The notes under the pieces were generated by a model. The model did not search any database and was not told the origin of the DNA. It saw only the letters and a list, made by a program, of their open reading frames with translations. DNA of 64,000 nucleotides from Dactylorhiza incarnata (lineage: Eukaryota; Streptophyta; Magnoliopsida; Asparagales; Orchidaceae): positions 369,001 to 433,000 of the forward strand of contig JAWHQI010000170.1 of NCBI GenBank assembly GCA_033032865.1. The letters are read 5' to 3'. Position numbers and translations under genes: made by a program. Shown here in pieces: positions 12,699 to 22,505 of this stretch (its first letter is position 1; each line of letters opens with the position of its first letter).

Positions 12699-13072
12699 TT
12701 GACAATGGCTCTTTTTGAGCCGTTGTGTTGATCAACGACTCTTTTGAGAGCCGTTGATCAATGGAACAATGTCGGGTCAGGATTTTCCAGGCCTGGCCCG
12801 GGCTTTGCCCGGCCTGGTCTCAGGCCGGGCATAGGGCCCGGGATGGGCACCAGGCTGGGCAACTAACTAGAATGGGGGCCTTGTTAGGCCCCCAAATCCC
12901 GGCCCGGCCCTGGATCGGGCTTTTTCAGGCCCGGGCCTTTCGGTCTTTTACCGGGCCGGGCCCAGGCCGGCCTGATGGGCCCGGTCCTAACGCCCACGTC
13001 TAGTGCCCGCCCTCTGATTATTCATACATATTCTCCCAAGAAGGTTTGTAAATATTATACTCACGAAGATTA

Positions 13073-13297
13073 TGTTACGGCCCACCCCTTTAGGTCAGCA
13101 CAGTGGTTCTCACCGTGACCCAGGGCGGCCGTACCAGGGCCGCGACCCATACACCCCAACCCCGTCTCCCCTTTATATTCTCAAGGGCAGGTTGTTGGAG
13201 GAGGGTGGCTACGCTGAGTTTTGAACACCCGACCTCCCTTGACAAGAAGGTCTTAACACACCCCTCATCACCAACTGAGCCGGGGTGGGCCCTAACA
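13073..13297 (-). mobile_element. 225-bp TG..CA miniature element (solo LTR/TRIM-like) with tRNA-like boxes
   Basis: It begins TGTTACGGCCCACCCC (13073-13088) and ends GGGGTGGGCCCTAACA (13282-13297), inverse complements except for one base, and is flanked by the 5-bp direct repeat GATTA (13068-13072 and 13298-13302). TG..CA ends plus a 5-bp duplication are LTR hallmarks. Read on the minus strand, GGCTCAGTTGG fits a tRNA A box, and about 50 bases on GTTCAAAAC resembles a B box, so the element may carry an internal pol III promoter. A tRNA-derived SINE is the main alternative, but there is no A-rich tail. Confidence 0.65.
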
Positions 13298-13302
13298 GAT
13301 TA

Positions 13303-13748
13303 CTGTCGAAATACTCGTTGAAAGGCACTAATCTCGTGATTGACCTCCCTAAGTTTTGGAAAAGGTTTAGTGATCATATACTCAACACCTTATTACTACG
13401 CATTTTACAATTTCTCCCACCCTCACCCTCTATTAGTCTTCTTAGGAGAATTCATCAAGCTTATCTAGGACTTATGTGGTAGCAAGTATTGATGGACGAA
13501 ATGAATGTGTTATATGGCAATAGAACTTAAGGTATGATTTATTTACCCAGTGAAAAACAAATAGCCGACGATCATCTTGAAGCAGAAACCGACGACCTGC
13601 TGGTTCAGGTACGCCGTCATCGTCGACAATCATCCTCAACCTACAACCTTGTTGACCTGCACGCTTTCGCCCCGTGCGATTGACAACCGCAACCTCTCAC
13701 TGCCCCATGCATTAACCAGGGCCAAAGAGAATGCAGGCACCTAACAAA
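13303..13748. other. Spacer without recognisable gene
   Basis: Mixed-composition DNA between the miniature element and the MITE. No coding region, RNA gene or repeat end could be supported. Confidence 0.3.
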
Positions 13749-14177
13749 GGCTCTGTTTGGGACAACTTATACTGATGGAGAATCTCTATTTAAAACGCAA
13801 ACGTAGTTTTACAGCTGTTTGTTTGTGCAGCTGTTAGAAAATCACTTATTTTAAAATAACTGATAAGTTGTTCTTTCATCAGCTGTCCGGGTCCAGCTTA
13901 TACCTTCCCATAAGCGTGTATCTCTTAAAAAAGCCTAAGGCGCTCGCTGAAACCCATCGCTGGCCCTCGCGATTCCCCCTTTCCTCTCATCCTGTCGAAG
14001 GGTTAGCATCGCAAGATATCAGTTAACAGCATAAAAAAATCTTTTCGATCAACACTTATGCACAAACTGTCCAAACAGACTGCAACTTATTCATCACTTC
14101 TTTTATAACAACTCTATTCAATCAGCTATATTCGACCAACAACTTTTTCATCAGCAAAAACTGTCCCAAACAGAGCC
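13749..14177. mobile_element. 429-bp MITE
   Basis: The ends GGCTCTGTTTGGGACA (13749-13764) and TGTCCCAAACAGAGCC (14162-14177) are perfect inverse complements, with further imperfect pairing inward. AAA flanks both sides (13746-13748, 14178-14180). The GGSTCTGTTTGG-type terminus and 3-bp flank suggest a PIF/Harbinger-derived (Tourist-like) MITE, although AAA is not the usual TWA target. The element has no coding capacity. Confidence 0.75.
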
Positions 14178-14180
14178 AAA

Positions 14181-14525
14181 GTGAGATAGGATGTACTAAA
14201 ATTAATGTAGTCTAATTGATTAGTCGTTAGTTCTCTTCCTCCTTCCTGGAGGAGCCCACCGGTGGCCATTCCAGACATCCTCCCACATTGCAGAAGGAAT
14301 CACTTCCCGTCTTATGTCAAACATAATTCATCTTAGAGGTAGTCTCTTCTAATTCAGTGTTTGAAAAATCTAATTGACACATTCAGACCGTCAAGTCTTT
14401 AGTAAATGCAAAAAGCGCTCGTCAGCCACAGAAGCATTAATAATAATTACATTCTACTCACCTGATCGGAAATACGTTAATAAACACCAAGTAATTGATG
14501 AAGCAATAAAGACCAAGACTACTCA
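14181..14525. other. Spacer downstream of the U11/U12-31K pseudogene
   Basis: No gene recognised. If the adjacent minus-strand copy was once transcribed, its 3' UTR would fall here. Confidence 0.3.
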
Positions 14526-15530
14526 TCATCGCCACTCTCGTCCATGCAATAACTCAGCCTTTTCTCCTCCTTCATCATCAACTGTCTCCCTTCGTCCCTC
14601 TTTAGCTTTCTCTTCTTCCCCTCCCTTGTCCACCACAGAAGCCCAGTTATCGTCCTCAAACGTTGCTTCCTCACCACAATCCGAAAAGCCATCCTCCCCG
14701 CCCCCATCGCCGCCTTCCTTTCTGCGTTGCATGCATCTCCTTACCCGCTTGGGATTCAGCCTCTCCTTGGGCCCGAGCTGTTTCCTAGGGCACTCGTAGG
14801 AGAGATGCCCCTGCTCCCCGCACTCGTAGCACCGACTCTTGTCCTTGTACACCCTTCGGCGGATAAACTCAGCAGTACGGTCGTTATTGGCGGCAATGGA
14901 GACGGAAAATGGTCCGGCCATTCAGGATTTTCTTGTTCATCGTGCGAACAACGGCAGAAGCGTCGTCGCGGGAGATGAAAAGGATTATTATTGTTCACAG
15001 CTTTTCCAAAGAGCCTAAAAGTCAAAGCAATTAATTGAATGTTCCATTCGCATGTCGTGAAGACAAATGAACGTCTCATTGGAAACCAACAAAGCCGTTT
15101 GGTAGCAGCCTCAAGCATTTAATGCACCCATTAATGTGCTAGGATGAACCTTCTGGCTCGTCTTGAACCTTATGGATTCCTGCTCTTATTTCCTTGTATA
15201 AATAACTCTTGTTCGCTGTTAGCTCTATCAACTTCTGCTGAGGATCATTAACGAGAATACAACTCTTGTTATATCCATTTTAACAAGGATGAAGGCCACG
15301 TCGCGGCTCTGCCGGCTGTTGCGATCCTTCACCACGGAGACACGTGCAACCTTACCAAAGGTGGAGAAGACGGTGTGGAGGTCGGAGTTTGTTAGGGAGT
15401 AATCGAGATTCGATGCGTAGACCGTGGATTTCGAGGGGGAGAAGACGGTGTGGAGGATCTCGTCATCATCTTCGTCGAGCTGCCGACGAACCATCAATCG
15501 CGTTTTCTCTTGCCACTGCTCGACGAGGTT
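14526..15530 (-). pseudogene. U11/U12 snRNP 31-kDa protein (RRM + CCHC knuckle), broken copy
   Basis: On the minus strand, 15497 to 15291 encodes an RRM start ([43 protein letters not shown]). Coding resumes at 14979 ([19 protein letters not shown]) and then, one frame over, [20 protein letters not shown], the CCHC knuckle [14 protein letters not shown] and a basic/acidic tail to 14526. Order and motifs match the plant U11/U12-31K protein of the minor (U12) spliceosome, which helps U12-intron splicing in the nucleus. Two lesions are visible: a 299-bp insertion (14986-15284) inside the RRM and a one-base frameshift near 14917 at the TTTTCC run. The usual N-terminal extension looks replaced or diverged ([17 protein letters not shown]). 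It is probably a non-functional duplicate; the active gene should be elsewhere. Confidence 0.8.
14986..15284 (-). mobile_element. 299-bp insertion in the U11/U12-31K pseudogene
   Basis: AAGGAT occurs at both junctions (14980-14985 and 15285-15290). Removing the insert and one copy restores an uninterrupted RRM frame across the gap (AFIL then SRDDA), so the boundaries are well fixed. Read on the minus strand it starts TTAAAATGGATATAAC after a G, contains a TATA-like TTATTTATAC, and ends GTGAACAATAATA. That suggests an LTR fragment or a retroposed short transcript. No clear inverted ends. Confidence 0.65.
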
Positions 15531-15567
15531 AATAGACGCTCCGTTAAAACACGTGGCGCCGTTTAAT

Positions 15568-15640
15568 GGTCTCTTTGGGACAACGTTTGCGGATGAAAAA
15601 ACTCTATTACATCACCAAGCAAACACAATAATAGCTATTT
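15568..15640. repeat. Truncated copy of the 13749 MITE terminus
   Basis: GGTCTCTTTGGGACAAC followed by GGATG and CTCTATT closely follows the first 45 bases of the MITE at 13749. No opposite terminus is present, so this is a one-ended remnant. Confidence 0.5.
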
Positions 15641-16639
15641 GAGTAGAGATTATTTCAAAACCCCCACTGAACTCTTTCTCTGTCATTTTCATCTCTCGAA
15701 CGAAGAGCCCCCCCCCCCCCCCCATTCGCCCATTATTTTTGAAGACTCCCTCCATTTCGCCGCACGTCGCTGCCGTGGATCGATCGCCCATTGCCGACCA
15801 CCGAGGAACCCAACCTCATCATTTCCGATAGTTGGCTGGGCATTCTTTATTTCCTGGAAGGTAAGATTTCACAGACCACACTCTTATCCCCACATTTGTC
15901 ACTCTCGACATGGCTTCAAATCTTCTTTCTTCAAGCAAGAAAAAATAACTTACAAATGCCCTCCCATTCTCTGCTTCCCCCTAAGTTCAAATGCCATTTC
16001 ATAATGCACTACAATGTCTTCTTCTTCTTCTTTATTATAGGTATGCCCTCTTTCAGAAGTTGCTGATCTAATACTTGAACGGGTTCCGATTTTCGTCCGA
16101 GACCCGGACTCTGATTTCCTCTTTGATCTAATACTTGAACGGGTTCACTAATCCCAATAGTTTTTTAGTTTTTATCGCCACCCTTGGATCTTCATACGGC
16201 ATGAAAGCGTGGCTCCCGGACCTCGATCTCGGAACACGGAGCCCGGAGGGAAAAATCTCTCTCGTAAAGGTGGGTGAAAATGCTTGAAGAACAGAAGGCA
16301 AAACATAGAGCAATTTTATGCTTCATGATTTCTCACTGATTATATGAGAATTTAAATATGAATCTTATTTTCTTCAAAAGTGTTCAAACATATCTCATCC
16401 AGTATGTATTTCAAATAATTTCATGATTGATATCAATTAGAAAATTTTAGGGACAACATATATTGGAGAGTAAAATCCCTCAAACTGCAATTTTCTTATG
16501 TACCCCGGGTGATTCTCATAATTTTTCAAACGTCAAAAAATTCTTCGGTAGGGAATTCTTCTAATATTAACTTCTTACCATATAATATTATTATTTAATT
16601 CTTCAGATGAATTAAATTAATGAGTCATACCATGAAATT
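15641..16639. other. Non-coding spacer with C14 run and a 23-bp direct repeat
   Basis: A run of about 14 C residues lies near 15709-15722. The 23-bp sequence starting TGATCTAATACTTGAACGGG occurs at 16064-16086 and again at 16124-16146, 60 bp apart. No gene is recognisable. Confidence 0.5.
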
Positions 16640-16734
16640 ATGAGAACGAATAATAGAAATAAGAGTAAGATGAGAGACTAGTATCTCAGAGAACCAATTT
16701 GGATTCATGTCAGGGCGGTCGACCATGAAAGCTA
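16640..16734 (+). pseudogene. RTE-like LINE reverse transcriptase, left fragment
   Basis: The translation RIIEIRVR, stop, ETSISENQFGFMSGRSTMKA is the conserved RT block typical of plant RTE-type LINEs (ENQFGF, GRST). It is cut at 16734 by the copia element and continues at 22506 with IHLLRRLIDNY. One in-frame stop shows it was already degenerate. Confidence 0.8.
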
Positions 16735-17499
16735 TGTTGAACTTTCTCGGATCTGCTATCGATCAAGTGAACCAATGATGGACAAAGAAGATTTTATACC
16801 ACAACTAGGCAATCAATTACAAAATCACACGGCTGAATACAAGTTGCATCCAACTTGAATCACAACAGCCAAAAGAAAGTAGACTTTGGTCACGGACAAG
16901 GTCCGCTTCTCCTCCCGAGCACACCTCGCTGGTGATACTCGCTCCAATGCTCGCTCCTCGCCACAGAAGCTCGCTACTCGCTGTCGCCGGCGATATTGAC
17001 TGTCGCCTGGCGATATCTCCAATCCTCGCAAGCTCGCAGCTCGCGCTCCAGGATACTCGCAAGCTCACTGCTCGCACTCCAGGATACTCGCAAGCTCACT
17101 GCTCGCACTCCAGGATACTCGCACGCTCGCCTCGCGCGTTTCCTTTCTTTCTCGCTGTCGCCGGGCGATATCCACTGTCGCCGGCGATATCTCCTCTACT
17201 CGCTACTCGCTCAAGAGAGCTCGCCGAACTCGCTCCAAGTCCGATGCTCGCCTGCCGAACTTACTCCAAGTCCGATACTCGCCGGGTAGCACTCTGGTAT
17301 CTCTAACTCGCTCAGAGTTGATGATACTCGCCACTTCTGAAGTCTCTACTCGCCACTTTCAGAATGGATGCTCTTTAGGGGGGGGGGGGTACCCCTCTAT
17401 TTATAGGCAGATGCCTACTCGCGGCGAGTATGATACTCGCCAGCTGTCGCCGGCGACAGCCACTGTCGCCGGGCGACAGCTCACTTCACAAACTCAACA
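16735..17499 (-). repeat. 3' LTR of copia 1
   Basis: The LTR starts TGTTGAACTTTC and ends AAACTCAACA on the + strand. It is dense in GATACTCGC and CTGTCGCCGG motifs. The polypurine tract (TCAAGGGGGAG on the minus strand, 17500-17510) abuts it. Confidence 0.95.
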
Positions 17500-20400
17500 C
17501 TCCCCCTTGAAGTGAGCTCCGGGAACAACTCCAAGCAATGAGCGAAGCCTCCGGAACGGCCCCGCAGATAGGGGCTTTGTGAATATATCTGCCAGGTTCT
17601 CTTCACTTCGCACATGCTCCACAGCGATCAAGCCACCAAGCACCTTCTCTCTGATGAAGTGATGCTCGATCTCTATGTGCTTGGTCCTTGCATGACAAAC
17701 TGGGTTGGTTACCAGTTTCAATGCACTCTCATTGTCCCCACGCAGCACAGTAGGTCCGCTGACCTCCTCGTCCACATCCTCCACTAGTCTCCTTAGCCAG
17801 ACACACTCCTGAGCTGCTAAGGACGACGCCTTGTACTCGGCCTCCGTGGTAGAAAGGGAAATAGAGTCCTGCTTCTTGCTACACCACGAGATAGCAGCAG
17901 CTCCACACAAGAACACGTAACCTGATGTCGACTTGCGATCATCAGCGTCACCTCCGTAGTCTGCATCCGTGTACCCGTGCAGCTTGAAGACAGACTTCTC
18001 CTCATAGGACAACCCCATCTCAAGGGTGCCCTTCACGTACTTCAGAATCCCCTTGGCTGCCTCCAGATGAGGCTTCCGCGGCTCCTGCATATACCGACTA
18101 ACTCGGCCGACAGCAAAGGCGATGTCCGGCCTTGTGATAGTCAGGTAGATAAGACTCCCCACCAGTGCCCGAAAGATCTTCGGATCAGGAAGAATCCTCC
18201 CTTCTTCCTTCCGAAGCTTCAGCCCAGCCTCCAGAGGAACGGAGCTGCTCTTCCCCTCTTTCATGCCGAATCTCTCGACGATCCTCTCGGCATATGCCCT
18301 CTGGGAAACATCCAGCCCGCCTCTTCTCTTCTCTACTTGGAGACCAAGGAAATGGTGCAGTTCACCAAGATCCTTCATCTCGAAGCGTATGGAAAGCTGC
18401 TCTCTCAGCGCCGCGACCTCCTCAGGGTTGTTCCCTGTTACGATCATGTCGTCGATGTATAGCAGTACTAGCACGTGAAGACCTCTATCTTTCTTCACGA
18501 ACATGTTGGAGTCTGAATCTGAGGCATCGTAGCCGCAGAACTGCAGGTACTCCGCAATCTTTCCATACCAGGCTCTCGGCGCCTGTTTCAGACCATAGAG
18601 GGCCTTCTTCAGCTTGCAGACATGATGTGGGTGAGACTTGGACAAGTATCCAGGCGGTTGCACCATGAATATGTCCTTGTCTATCTCTCCATACAGGAAC
18701 GCATTCTTCACATCAAGCTGCCATAGCTTCCAACCTCGGCACGCTGCCAACGCAATGAACGTCCTCACCGACGTCATCTTCTCTACAGGACTGAAGGTCT
18801 CCTCGTAGTCCTCTCCGTAGGTCTGTGAGAAGCCTCGAGCGACAAGCCTCGCCTTGTACCGCTCCACTTCTCCATCAGCCCTCTTCTTCACCTTGTACAC
18901 CCACTTGCAGGTGACAGGTTTGATGCCCTCCACCATGGGAACCAGGTCCCATGTCTCGTTCTTCTCTAGGGCCTCCATCTCCTCGATCATGGCCGCGTCC
19001 CACTCCTTGATGCCAGCTGCATCCTCAAAGCAGGCAGGTTCCCTTTCATCGAGTGGTCCTGCGAAGAAGCAGGAAACCAGACTCACGAAGTTCCCCTCCT
19101 TATAGCGAGCAGGCGGGACGATTGTCCTCTTCGACCTCCTCAAGGCTTGGCCACTATCTACCGCTCCGGTAGACTCCTCTGGTTGAGCTCCTCCCTGAGC
19201 TCCTCTCTGACCTCCTCCCTGAACTCCTCCTGAAGCGGTACTCTCCCTGCTTCTTGAGTTCGTAGCTCCCCCTGAGCCAGAAGCTCCTCCTGAGCCGGAT
19301 GGCGAGGGAGCACTTGGAGATAACTCCAACTCCACAGTAGGGTCCTCAGTGACCCACTCCTCTTCCCTGCTAGCTTCTCCACTCTCCGGCAGCTCCACAG
19401 AAGAGACTCCCTGGTATGAGACCAGTTCGTCAAACACAACGTCACGCGAGACGACGAACCTGTGAGTCTGCGGATCCATGCACTTCCACCCCTTCTTCCG
19501 CTCATCGTAGCCGATGAAGATACACTTCCTCGCCTTCGGCTCCAACTTTGTTCTCTGAGCGTCCGGGACGTGCACGAAGCAGGTAGAACCGAACACCTTC
19601 ATGTGACCCACATTGGGCTTCTCCCCGAACATGAGCTGGTGTGGAGACACCATCCTGTTAGGACTCAGAGGCAGCCTGTTGATCACATGAGTAGCGCACG
19701 CCATTCCCTCCGCCCACAAGGCCTTGGGAATGCTCTTGGCATGTAGCCAACTCCTGGTAGTCTCCACCAGATGGCGGATCTTCCTCTCTGCCACCCCATT
19801 CTGCTGCGGGGTGTGAGCGCAGGAGAGTTCCCGCCGAATGCCGAACCTTCTGCAGAAGGAAGCAAACTCATTGGAGGTAAACTCCCCTCCATTGTCGCTT
19901 CTGAGTTTCTTCACTCTGCGGTCCAGCTTCCCCTCCACAAGCTCCTTCCACTCGAGGAACTTGCTGAACACTTCTGACTTCTCTCTCAGAAAGTATACCC
20001 ACGTATAGCGGGTATATTCATCCACCAGAACCAGCGCATACTTATTGCCTCCATAAGTACGGGTGGCACACGGCCCCATCACGTCAGCATGTATGCACTC
20101 AAGAGGTGCCTTACACCTGGTCTCCGACTTGTCAAATGGAAGTCGATGTGACTTTCCATATTGGCATCCGTCGCACACATGGCCGTCGCCGTAGGAAGTG
20201 AGATGAGGCAGGCCATTCACTAGGCCCTTTGCCGCCATCATCTTCAGCTTGTCCATCCCCACATGACCCAGCCTCTCATGCCAGATCACAGCGCTGTCGT
20301 TCGTCTTCAGCTTGTCCACGTAGGCATTTGCAGATAAGACATACAAATCCTTCACCCTTCTCCCGGTGAGCGTGACATCAGCATCGACAGACGAAAGGTT

Positions 20401-21684
20401 CTTCAAGAACTTCACTTCCTTTGGACCAAACAGCACGTGGTAACCAGCATCCACGGCGTTCGCCACTGAGAAGAGGTTCTTCTTCATGCCAGGCACATGA
20501 TAGACACTCTTCAGTGTCACTGGCTTCTCTCTACTCCCAAGGGACACCTTCCCTTCTCGCTCCACAGGATGCACCGTATCATCCGCAGTGATGATAGCAT
20601 CTGTTCCTTCATATGCTGCCGAGGAGGCGAACTTCGACATATCTCCTGTGAGATGATGTCCGCAACCGGAATCCACTATCCAGTCGTCTTCGAGGTTGAT
20701 GGAGGCTAAGACATCGACTGACGTTGCCGTCATCTCTGCCAGGAAACAATTGTCTCCCCTCTCACCGCCCTGGTGACCTCCACCTCTTCCTCCACCTCTT
20801 CGATGGTCTCCACCTCTCTGATGGTCTCCACCTTTCTCAGCAACATGGCCGGCCTGGAGATTAGACCGGCAATCCTTTGCCATATGCCCATACTTCTTAC
20901 AGGCAAAGCAAAGGGTTCTCCCCTTCTCATCGCGGGCAGGAAGGAACTTCCCCCCATCTCCCTGAGAGGACGTTGAAGGTCCATCTCCGGGGTTCTTCTT
21001 CCTCTTGTCCCAGGATCTCCTCTTTCCTGAGAACAAGGCCTCGCCATCTCCTCCTGAGATGGATACTCCCGCCATCTGCTTCGCCAAGCTCTCCTGTGAC
21101 GATAGCAGGTTCTCTAGCTCCAGAAGGGAGGGCTGAATAGCCCATCCTTGCACGGAAGTCACGAAGGCGACATACTCCCTCCTCAAGCCTCGGAGTATGT
21201 GCCGCTTCAACTTCGCCTCTGAGATTGGCTCTTCAGGATCCAAGGCCGAGATCTCCCCGCATAGGTTCTTCACCTTCAGGAAGAAGGTGGATATCGCCAT
21301 CTCGCCTTGAGTCGACTTGGCCAACTCATTCTCCAGGAATTGTAGCTGCGCCACATTCTTCTTGTTGAATAACCCATCGAGGGCTATCCAGATCGCAGAC
21401 GCTGACTTGCAACCAATGATGTGGTCGAACAAGTCAGGTGATATGGCTCTCTTCAAGGTGAACTCCGCCTTGGCGTTGGTCTTCCTCCAAGCTCTCACAG
21501 CTGGACCATTATCGCCGGCAGCTACAACCTCCTCTTGCTCTCCACCACCAACAACCTCCCAGAGATCCTCTCCAAGAAGGTAGCTCTCCATACAAGACTT
21601 CCACTTCTTGTAGTTGGTCTGGGTGAGCAGCTCAATGCCTAGACCTCTCGCAAAACCTCCTCCACCGTCCATCTTGGAAGACAA
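17494..21684 (-). CDS. Copia 1 Gag-Pol polyprotein, 1396 aa
   Basis: Single full-length frame encoding capsid, protease, integrase, reverse transcriptase and RNase H, the copia order. Landmarks: Gag UBN2-like region (about 20-210); zinc knuckle CFACKKYGHMAKDC (259-272); protease WIVDSGCGHHLTGD with DSG at 338-340; integrase H469/H473/C504/C507 zinc site and D534, D597, E633 catalytic triad; RT with YKARLVARGFSQTYGEDYEE and active-site LYIDDM (D1078, D1079); RNase H GYTDADYGG (D1240) and KHIEIEHHFIRE. The stop codon overlaps the 3' LTR by a few bases, as is common. No stops or frameshifts and all catalytic residues present. Cytoplasmic virus-like particle assembly and nuclear integration are family knowledge. 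Confidence 0.96.
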   Translation of the reverse strand: MSSKMDGGGGFARGLGIELLTQTNYKKWKSCMESYLLGEDLWEVVGGGEQEEVVAAGDNGPAVRAWRKTNAKAEFTLKRAISPDLFDHIIGCKSASAIWIALDGLFNKKNVAQLQFLENELAKSTQGEMAISTFFLKVKNLCGEISALDPEEPISEAKLKRHILRGLRREYVAFVTSVQGWAIQPSLLELENLLSSQESLAKQMAGVSISGGDGEALFSGKRRSWDKRKKNPGDGPSTSSQGDGGKFLPARDEKGRTLCFACKKYGHMAKDCRSNLQAGHVAEKGGDHQRGGDHRRGGGRGGGHQGGERGDNCFLAEMTATSVDVLASINLEDDWIVDSGCGHHLTGDMSKFASSAAYEGTDAIITADDTVHPVEREGKVSLGSREKPVTLKSVYHVPGMKKNLFSVANAVDAGYHVLFGPKEVKFLKNLSSVDADVTLTGRRVKDLYVLSANAYVDKLKTNDSAVIWHERLGHVGMDKLKMMAAKGLVNGLPHLTSYGDGHVCDGCQYGKSHRLPFDKSETRCKAPLECIHADVMGPCATRTYGGNKYALVLVDEYTRYTWVYFLREKSEVFSKFLEWKELVEGKLDRRVKKLRSDNGGEFTSNEFASFCRRFGIRRELSCAHTPQQNGVAERKIRHLVETTRSWLHAKSIPKALWAEGMACATHVINRLPLSPNRMVSPHQLMFGEKPNVGHMKVFGSTCFVHVPDAQRTKLEPKARKCIFIGYDERKKGWKCMDPQTHRFVVSRDVVFDELVSYQGVSSVELPESGEASREEEWVTEDPTVELELSPSAPSPSGSGGASGSGGATNSRSRESTASGGVQGGGQRGAQGGAQPEESTGAVDSGQALRRSKRTIVPPARYKEGNFVSLVSCFFAGPLDEREPACFEDAAGIKEWDAAMIEEMEALEKNETWDLVPMVEGIKPVTCKWVYKVKKRADGEVERYKARLVARGFSQTYGEDYEETFSPVEKMTSVRTFIALAACRGWKLWQLDVKNAFLYGEIDKDIFMVQPPGYLSKSHPHHVCKLKKALYGLKQAPRAWYGKIAEYLQFCGYDASDSDSNMFVKKDRGLHVLVLLYIDDMIVTGNNPEEVAALREQLSIRFEMKDLGELHHFLGLQVEKRRGGLDVSQRAYAERIVERFGMKEGKSSSVPLEAGLKLRKEEGRILPDPKIFRALVGSLIYLTITRPDIAFAVGRVSRYMQEPRKPHLEAAKGILKYVKGTLEMGLSYEEKSVFKLHGYTDADYGGDADDRKSTSGYVFLCGAAAISWCSKKQDSISLSTTEAEYKASSLAAQECVWLRRLVEDVDEEVSGPTVLRGDNESALKLVTNPVCHARTKHIEIEHHFIREKVLGGLIAVEHVRSEENLADIFTKPLSAGPFRRLRSLLGVVPGAHFKGEC

Positions 21685-21720
21685 CCTTGAACTCCGATAG
21701 CAGGCGCTGCTTCAGCAACC

Positions 21721-21734
21721 TCCCTCTGATACCA
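21721..21734 (-). other. Primer binding site of copia 1 (initiator tRNA-Met)
   Basis: On the minus strand TGGTATCAGAG directly follows the 5' LTR, the standard plant site complementary to the 3' end of initiator tRNA-Met. Confidence 0.9.
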
Positions 21735-22505
21735 TGTTGAACTTTCTCGGATCTGCTATCGATCAAGTGAACCAATGATGGACAAAGAAGATTTTATACC
21801 ACAACTAGGCAATCAATTACAAAATCACACGGCTGAATACAAGTTGCATCCAACTTGAATCACAACAGCCAAAAGAAAGTAGACTTTGGTCACGGACAAG
21901 GTCCGCTTCTCCTCCCGAGCACACCTCGCTGGTGATACTCGCTCCAATGCTCGCTCCTCGCCACAGAAGCTCGCTACTCGCTGTCGCCGGCGATATTGAC
22001 TGTCACCTGGCGATATCTCCAATCCTCGCAAGCTCGCAGCTCGCGCTCCAGGATACTCGCAAGCTCACTGCTCGCACTCCAGGATACTCGCAAGCTCACT
22101 GCTCGCACTCCAGGATACTCGCACGCTCGCCTCGCGCGTTTCCTTTCTTTCTCGCTGTCGCCGGGCGATATCCACTGTCGCCGGCGATATCTCCTCTACT
22201 CGCTACTCGCTCAAGAGAGCTCGCCGAACTCGCTCCAAGTCCGATGCTCGCCTGCCGAACTTACTCCAAGTCCGATACTCGCCGGGTAGCACTCTGGTAT
22301 CTCTAACTCGCTCAGAGTTGATGATACTCGCCACTTCTGAAGTCTCTACTCGCCACTTTCAGAATGGATGCTCTTTAGGGGGGGGGGGGGGGGGTACCCC
22401 TCTATTTATAGGCAGATGCCTACTCGGCGGCGAGTATGATACTCGCCAGCTGTCGCCGGCGACAGCCACTGTCGCCGGGCGACAGCTCACTTCACAAACT
22501 CAACA
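21735..22505 (-). repeat. 5' LTR of copia 1 (promoter LTR)
   Basis: 771 bp, almost identical to 16735-17499. It contains the G17 run at 22378-22394 and carries the active TATA box. Confidence 0.95.
22403..22410 (-). promoter_or_regulatory. TATA box of the copia 1 5' LTR
   Basis: TATAAATA on the minus strand, followed by a C-rich run (the poly-G of the + strand). The equivalent copy in the 3' LTR is 17398-17405. Upstream, the U3 start has an 18-bp perfect palindrome (GCTGTCGCCGGCGACAGC). Confidence 0.7.

Larger units (their letters stand above)
9807..13002 (-). mobile_element. hAT superfamily DNA transposon, degraded
   Basis: The termini are TAGACCTGGGC (9807-9817) and its near inverse GCCCACGTCTA (12992-13002). 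They are flanked by the 8-bp target duplication GCGCCCGC / GTGCCCGC (9799-9806 and 13003-13010, one mismatch), the size expected for hAT elements. Both subterminal regions are packed with GGCCCGG-type GC-rich repeats. The interior carries transposase remnants on the minus strand with a BED finger and hAT dimerisation region. Frameshifts and stops mean it cannot encode a full transposase. Confidence 0.88.
16735..22505 (-). mobile_element. Ty1/copia LTR retrotransposon, apparently intact and recent (copia 1)
   Basis: Complete 5771-bp element: LTRs at 16735-17499 and 21735-22505, target duplication AGCTA (16730-16734, 22506-22510), an initiator-Met-type primer site next to the right LTR, a polypurine tract next to the left LTR, and one uninterrupted 1396-codon gag-pol frame. 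The two LTRs differ only by one substitution (17005 G versus 22005 A), a one-base indel and poly-G length (12 versus 17). Insertion is therefore very recent and the element could still be mobile. It sits inside an RTE-like LINE. Confidence 0.95.

Noticed and set aside
13200..13297. A tRNA gene on the minus strand
   Set aside because: A- and B-like boxes are present but acceptor, anticodon and T stems cannot be folded convincingly, and the boxes lie within a bounded TG..CA element.
15709..15722. Poly-C run as a functional i-motif
   Set aside because: Only 14 bases with no other supporting structure; likely simple slippage.
16932..17306. 124-codon ORF duplicated at 21932-22306
   Set aside because: Both lie in the copia 1 LTRs and reflect the CTCGC-type repeats, not a protein.
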